From Pseudovirgaria hyperparasitica (taxonomy: Eukaryota > Ascomycota > Dothideomycetes > Acrospermales > Acrospermaceae), in the NCBI RefSeq assembly GCF_010093815.1, contig NW_022985568.1:247242-311241 (forward strand): DNA of 64,000 bases, given 5' to 3'. The number at the start of each line of letters is the position of its first letter. Position 1 is the stretch's first letter. This document shows positions 59,795-64,000 of this stretch, one piece after another. The notes under the pieces are model-generated. The model was not told the origin of the DNA, did no database searches, and saw only the letters and a list, made by a program, of their open reading frames with translations. A program made the position numbers and the translations under genes.

Positions 59795-60720
59795 TTTCAG
59801 ATGTGAAGTGGGGATTCTTGAGACTGTTATTAGGTCCCGTCACGAACCTATGTAGACGGAAATGTGCAAGGAAAAAGTTGGCGCACGGGCTAATATGTAA
59901 TCTAATCTAATCTGAATCTGATCTGGATAAACCACGTCACGTGTCTACATCCATCTCTCTGCGGACGGCCAACCCGGGCGAAAATGAACCCAAATAATAG
60001 AGAGAGCACCTACTTACCTACCCAGGTCCCTGGCCAGACACCTGCTTTAAGTTAAACAAGTGGGCAGTATTCGCTCCATTTCTAGAATCAAAAGCACTTC
60101 CGCTCCTTCCTTATGTCGTCCAGTCTCACAGTGATGGACGAAGTGCAAATGGAAGAAGTGTTACATAAATCATAATTAATTATTACTTTTCTCGGTTCAT
60201 TATGCCAGCTCTGTGGCCGCATTGCCACGTTGGTAGTTGGTATATAGTACATTATGACCGTACAAACAAAGATAATCCCAAGACGAACAATTCCTCTTCT
60301 ATCCAGAAGCAGTCCAAGGCAGCCGATTGATCGGTAATAGACGGAGGCAGACAGCCATGAATCACTGGAGCACTTCTTTGTTCTGTGCTCTGCGCTACTA
60401 CCTTTGCTCTCAGTGCTTTGATCGACCCCGAGCCGCACTGCAGTTACCGTCGCCACAAGAGGAAGACCGACCCTATCAGGTTGCCCTGAGGAAAAGTCGC
60501 CTATCTTGTGATGACAGCAAAATTGGTATGACCCAGGGTGAAACCGAAGCAAATAAAACAAGGGTAGTAATGTAGAGCACAAAGCAAACAAGCGCCACAG
60601 CGAAACAGAGAACCGCCTTGCCCACCGAAATTCCCAACCGCACAGCCACCGTGGACCGCTAACTCCTACCCAAGACTCCATCGACTTCCCCACCTCCCCC
60701 ACCTCCCCCAACCCGTTGGC
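59795..60720. other. Intergenic region upstream of HAS1
   Basis: 926 bp between HAS1 and the 3' end of the rightmost gene. A minus-strand frame (60088-60711) has hydrophobic patches but begins right at the neighbouring stop and lacks family features, so it is not annotated. Short AATCT repeats lie at about 59898-59920. Confidence 0.5.
59938..59943. promoter_or_regulatory. CACGTG box upstream of HAS1
   Basis: CACGTG (within TCACGTGT) 144 bp upstream of the HAS1 start codon. The same core occurs between RPR2 and SUB2. It is short enough to occur by chance. Confidence 0.35.
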
Positions 60721-63700
60721 TTAGAAAGCCAACATCTTGGAGACCGCTCCCTCCCCTCCCTCGTCTATACTTAGACGTCGAGAAGGAGGAGAGGAGAACT
60801 TTGGCGTGGCGACCGCCACCCTATCCTCCGCCAGCTCACCGTGTAGAGTGGCCCCTCCCACTACCCACGTGAGGCGCTCCTCAGCGAGGGTAGTGGGAGT
60901 TACTGGGCTCACTCTATCCTCCTCCGGCGACGTGCCCGGAGAAGAGATAGCTTGGGTGAGCTTTGGGAGGGTAGGTGCGGTCGCCACCCTGAGGTCTTTC
61001 TCCTGGGTTGGGGAGGCGATGAGGGGAGGCCCAGCAAGATTGCTGGTGTTCTTGGGCTTCGTGGCCATCGACGAAGCGAGGCCGATGACCTTGGGGTGAG
61101 CCCTAGCCACCCCAGGTGCTGCTGCAATGATCGAGGCAGCAGCATCCTGGGGTGTAGAGCTCACCGAGGGCCGGGAAGTCGATGGAATACCTGTAGAGGT
61201 ACGTTTTTTGTCGACACCTTCAGCAGCGAAGATGTTTGGCCTGGGAGATGTTGCCGGTGCGGAAACTCCTGGGAGGGTGGCATGAGCAGGCGTTGGACGA
61301 GGAGGTGGTTTCGAAGGTGTGTCAAGAATCAATGTGCTCTCGTCATCGTCATCGCTGTCTTCTGGTACGGTAAAGGTGGATCCACCTTTGGCATGACCAC
61401 TCTTGCGTTGCTCAATCTTGACTTGCTCGCTGTTCATGTCGATGCTGGGCGTGTATATGCTGCTATCATCATCGTCGGTGTCGGGGACAACGAACTTGCC
61501 AGAGGTCCTCGATCGGGACGTGGATTTGGAGCGATTGCGATTCTTGGGTGTCTCATCCATATACGTAGTAGAGTCGAAAGGTAACTGTGGGAGGTATGTC
61601 TGACTCGTGTTGAATCTGCGGTGAAAGATGAGGTTTTCTACGTCGACCAGCTCACTCTCACAATATGCTTTGGTGAGCGCTATGCGATTGGCGGATGTGA
61701 AGTCGGAGAAGGAGCTGAAGCCCGGTAGCCAGCGCTTCCATTTTTCTTCGTCGCTACAATACCACTGCATGTAGCTCGACATATCCAATTGCTGTTTATC
61801 AGAGTTATTGCCGAACATCATGAGGAACCACTTGAGTCGCAGGTGAGGAGGTGCGCCAAGGACTTGATACATAGCGCGACAGAGCATGTGACGCCATGAG
61901 AAGATGACCGGGTCCGTGGTGCCATTCGCGTTCGTGAATATCTGCTCAGCCTGAATGTACGCTCTTCGAGGTAGTGCTGGCAATTTCTCTCCAGGTCTGC
62001 GCAGGTCTGGGACGCCAATTGGCCAGGCCTCAGTTTCGGAAATGTACGTATCGTCCATCTGGCTATCATCGAAAGCACCAGGCATTGAGTACCGCTTCCG
62101 TTTTGATTTTCCGTCCAATTCAGAAAGACCTCTCTTCTGAAGGGTCTCTTGCTCGTCAACCGTCTCGGCCTCAAAAGATCTCTTTGCAAGAACTCTGCTG
62201 CGGGCTCTTTCTTTCTTTCGCATGCTCTCCGCTTGCATGGATCTTTCTTCGAGAGATTCCGTTCGGCTTTCGCGAGCAGTCTGTGGTGCAGTATTGTCGT
62301 TGCGTTGTTGCATTGCTGAAGCACGTTCAGGACTGGCTTGAGAAGGGCCATGGCTCGCCACTCGCGACGTGCGAGATCTAGGCCGTTGTACGGACTGCGA
62401 CCATCTTGGCGACGTACCTCGTGATCTGTTAGCGACTTGTTGGGTGCCGCTTTGAGATGTGTTCATTAGTGGCCTGGATGTACTTGGGTACGTTCCAGAC
62501 CGAGTTGCGCCGTCACGCCACCAGTCTGCTCCGACTCCTGGTTCGTCTCTATCTGTAGAGGCTTCTGATTCTGCGATATCGGTGGCGGGTTCAATGGTGG
62601 GCTCAGTGGCGGATTCAGTGGTGGCTTCAGTGGCGGGTTCGGTGGTAGATTGAGTCGGGGCTTGCTGTGCAAGGATCCTCTGTCGTTCTTGAGGATTGCG
62701 TCGAGCACGGCGGAATGGTGACAGAGCAGCGAGGGTATTGCCTGTGATGGTTCCCACTCTTCTAAATAGAGAAGACCGCTCGGCTACAGCCCGGCCAGGT
62801 CGAGGCTCGGTTTGGGCACGATACTGCTGTTGCTGAGCTTGCTGTGGTGTGTCTGGAGCTTCCTGTTGCTATTATGGTGTTAGCTGACTGTAAGAGTCTT
62901 CATGTCCGATCACTTGAGGGATGAGAACTACCTGCAATGGGAGCTGATGCTCATGTTGGAAATCAACCTCATTTGGGCCGCGGGACGTGGAGGATCCGGC
63001 TTGAAAGGTTGACTGTACGTCTTCGCGGGTCGAATGCACGTTTCGAGGGGTTGACTGATCGTTCTGTCGGCTGCTGGAGTCTTGCTCGGCGTTGATACGA
63101 ACGACAGCTTGCTGAAGCACTTCATGGAGAGCTTCGTCAGTGGCTACTGCACCAGTTCCGCCGCGGTGGGAGACTGAGACGTCATCAGTATCTTCGTCGG
63201 TTTCCGGTTCTGCTCGCTGCGTCGAAGTAAGATCTGAGGGATGAGTGCGACGGTGCATATTCGCTGCTCCAGGATCTGGTGAATCTACACTCTGGGTCGA
63301 CGCCATCATTTTCTTCTTACGGAGTCTTGTGAACGTCGATGGAGATCCGCTTCGTTCGGCTAAATGACGCAACAATGTGGCGTCGGACATTCGGACGGAC
63401 GTGATAGCTTTGTTGGAACCGGTAAGAGTAGCCTCGATGATGTGCTCGGAATTGATGTTGTCGTTTGTCTCGAGAGCTATGAATTCCTTTAGTATGGCGT
63501 TCTCACGTACTGCTTTCTTCCATTCGGCATTCTGAAAAAGAACTTTTTGACTGAAAGTGAAAACCTGTCCTGGAAACATGTGACCGAAGTCGTCCGCTAA
63601 TAGCTCTTGTGCATCTGAAATGAGAGGGTCGACTGAAGTTTGAAATCGCCTACGTTTTTTACCCTCGCGCCTACTTTGACTGCGCCTGATCTTCTGCTCG

Positions 63701-64000
63701 AAATCATCTAGCTCTTTCTGTGTCTTTGGTAAGGAGCGACGAGAGAAAGGTTCAAGCTGTTTACCACGGGGCGCCTCGCGCTTCTTACCACGACGACTTG
63801 CAGTGCGAACAGCGTAGAAGCCGTCATCTTCAGACTCGTCGGAATTGTCACCGCTGTTGCTGAGTAGATGTGGCTGTGGATCAAACAAGCGCGACCGACT
63901 TTTTTCTGCAGGAGTGTCTCCTGAAACTTCCTTGCCGCCATCAACAGGATTGTTCTGTGCATCAGTGAGGGGTGGATAGCGCGACCGACTTTTTGCTGCA
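60721..64000 (-). CDS. Large unrecognised protein, 5' end outside the window
   Basis: Two exons are visible, 64000-62932 and 62868-60721, joined by a 63-bp intron (GTAGTT...AATAG) in phase 0; at least 1072 residues. Neither long frame has an ATG at its upstream end, and the splice links them exactly, so I treat them as one gene that continues to the right. The visible N-terminal part is basic and Ser-rich, with two KSRSR motifs and a compact region (DPLISDAQELLADDFGHMF to WKKAVRENAILKEFIAL). A Glu/Thr/Pro repeat (EPATEATTESATEPTIEPAT) follows the intron. The one clearly folded-looking segment (WPIGVPDLRRPGEKLPALPR to SELVDVENLIFHRRF) is Trp/Leu-rich and ends before another disordered tail. 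Function unknown. The basic, phospho-site-rich make-up suggests a nuclear protein, by inference only. Confidence 0.72.

Noticed and set aside
60088-60711. Minus-strand frame of 207 codons with hydrophobic patches
   Set aside because: It begins right after the stop of the neighbouring gene, has no family features, and its composition looks like non-coding sequence. Chance frame.
62757-62868. Treating the two rightmost minus-strand frames as separate genes
   Set aside because: Neither has an ATG at its upstream limit, and a canonical 63-bp intron joins them in phase. One gene is the better explanation.

Overview
The window is nuclear DNA from a filamentous ascomycete (Pezizomycotina; probably Dothideomycetes, by inference from gene content and not by a search). 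The evidence is short GT-AG introns of about 47-90 nt with CTAAC-like branch points, a pentafunctional AROM gene, a class III-type chitin synthase, the fungal MICOS subunit Mic19, a fungal glucokinase, and an F-box-like protein of the kind expanded in these fungi. There are no operons, plasmid features, rRNA genes, CRISPR arrays or intact transposons, and I saw no tRNA.

Layout, left to right. 1-6.7 kb: the 5' two-thirds of AROM (minus, cut by the window edge), a SHB17-type histidine phosphatase, RPR2 (RNase P subunit, minus) and the DECD-box helicase SUB2. 6.7-12.5 kb: a gene-free stretch full of tetranucleotide and other simple repeats. 12.5-21.3 kb: a Mug72-like ketopantoate-reductase-fold protein with a long disordered tail, glucokinase, a GNAT acetyltransferase (minus) and MIC19. 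22.1-24.6 kb: two tandem SET-domain paralogs. 26-30.8 kb: an acidic WW-like protein, MAD2 (minus), GUF1 and a small conserved-looking protein (minus). 32.9-41.7 kb: an alpha/beta hydrolase, a low-molecular-weight tyrosine phosphatase (minus), a chitin synthase and an 11-zinc-knuckle protein. 43.9-48.1 kb: an MFS sugar transporter and an F-box-like protein. 50.7-64 kb: a 1763-residue disordered protein, the DEAD-box helicase HAS1 and a large unrecognised protein cut by the right edge (all minus).

Most genes are core housekeeping: aromatic amino acid synthesis, RNA processing (RPR2, SUB2, HAS1), mitochondrial biogenesis (MIC19, GUF1), spindle checkpoint (MAD2), sugar uptake and phosphorylation, and cell wall synthesis. 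They are dispersed single genes, not a biosynthetic cluster. Exon structures were built by hand from splice consensus and from continuity with the protein families. Several long open frames lack an ATG at their upstream limit, and I moved those starts to the first family-consistent ATG. I did not find a clearly new system. The best leads are the tandem SET pair, the Mug72-like protein with an altered Rossmann loop, glucokinase with codon-repeat expansion, the repeat-rich gene desert, and alternative-splicing possibilities in SUB2, MAD2 and the acidic WW-like gene.
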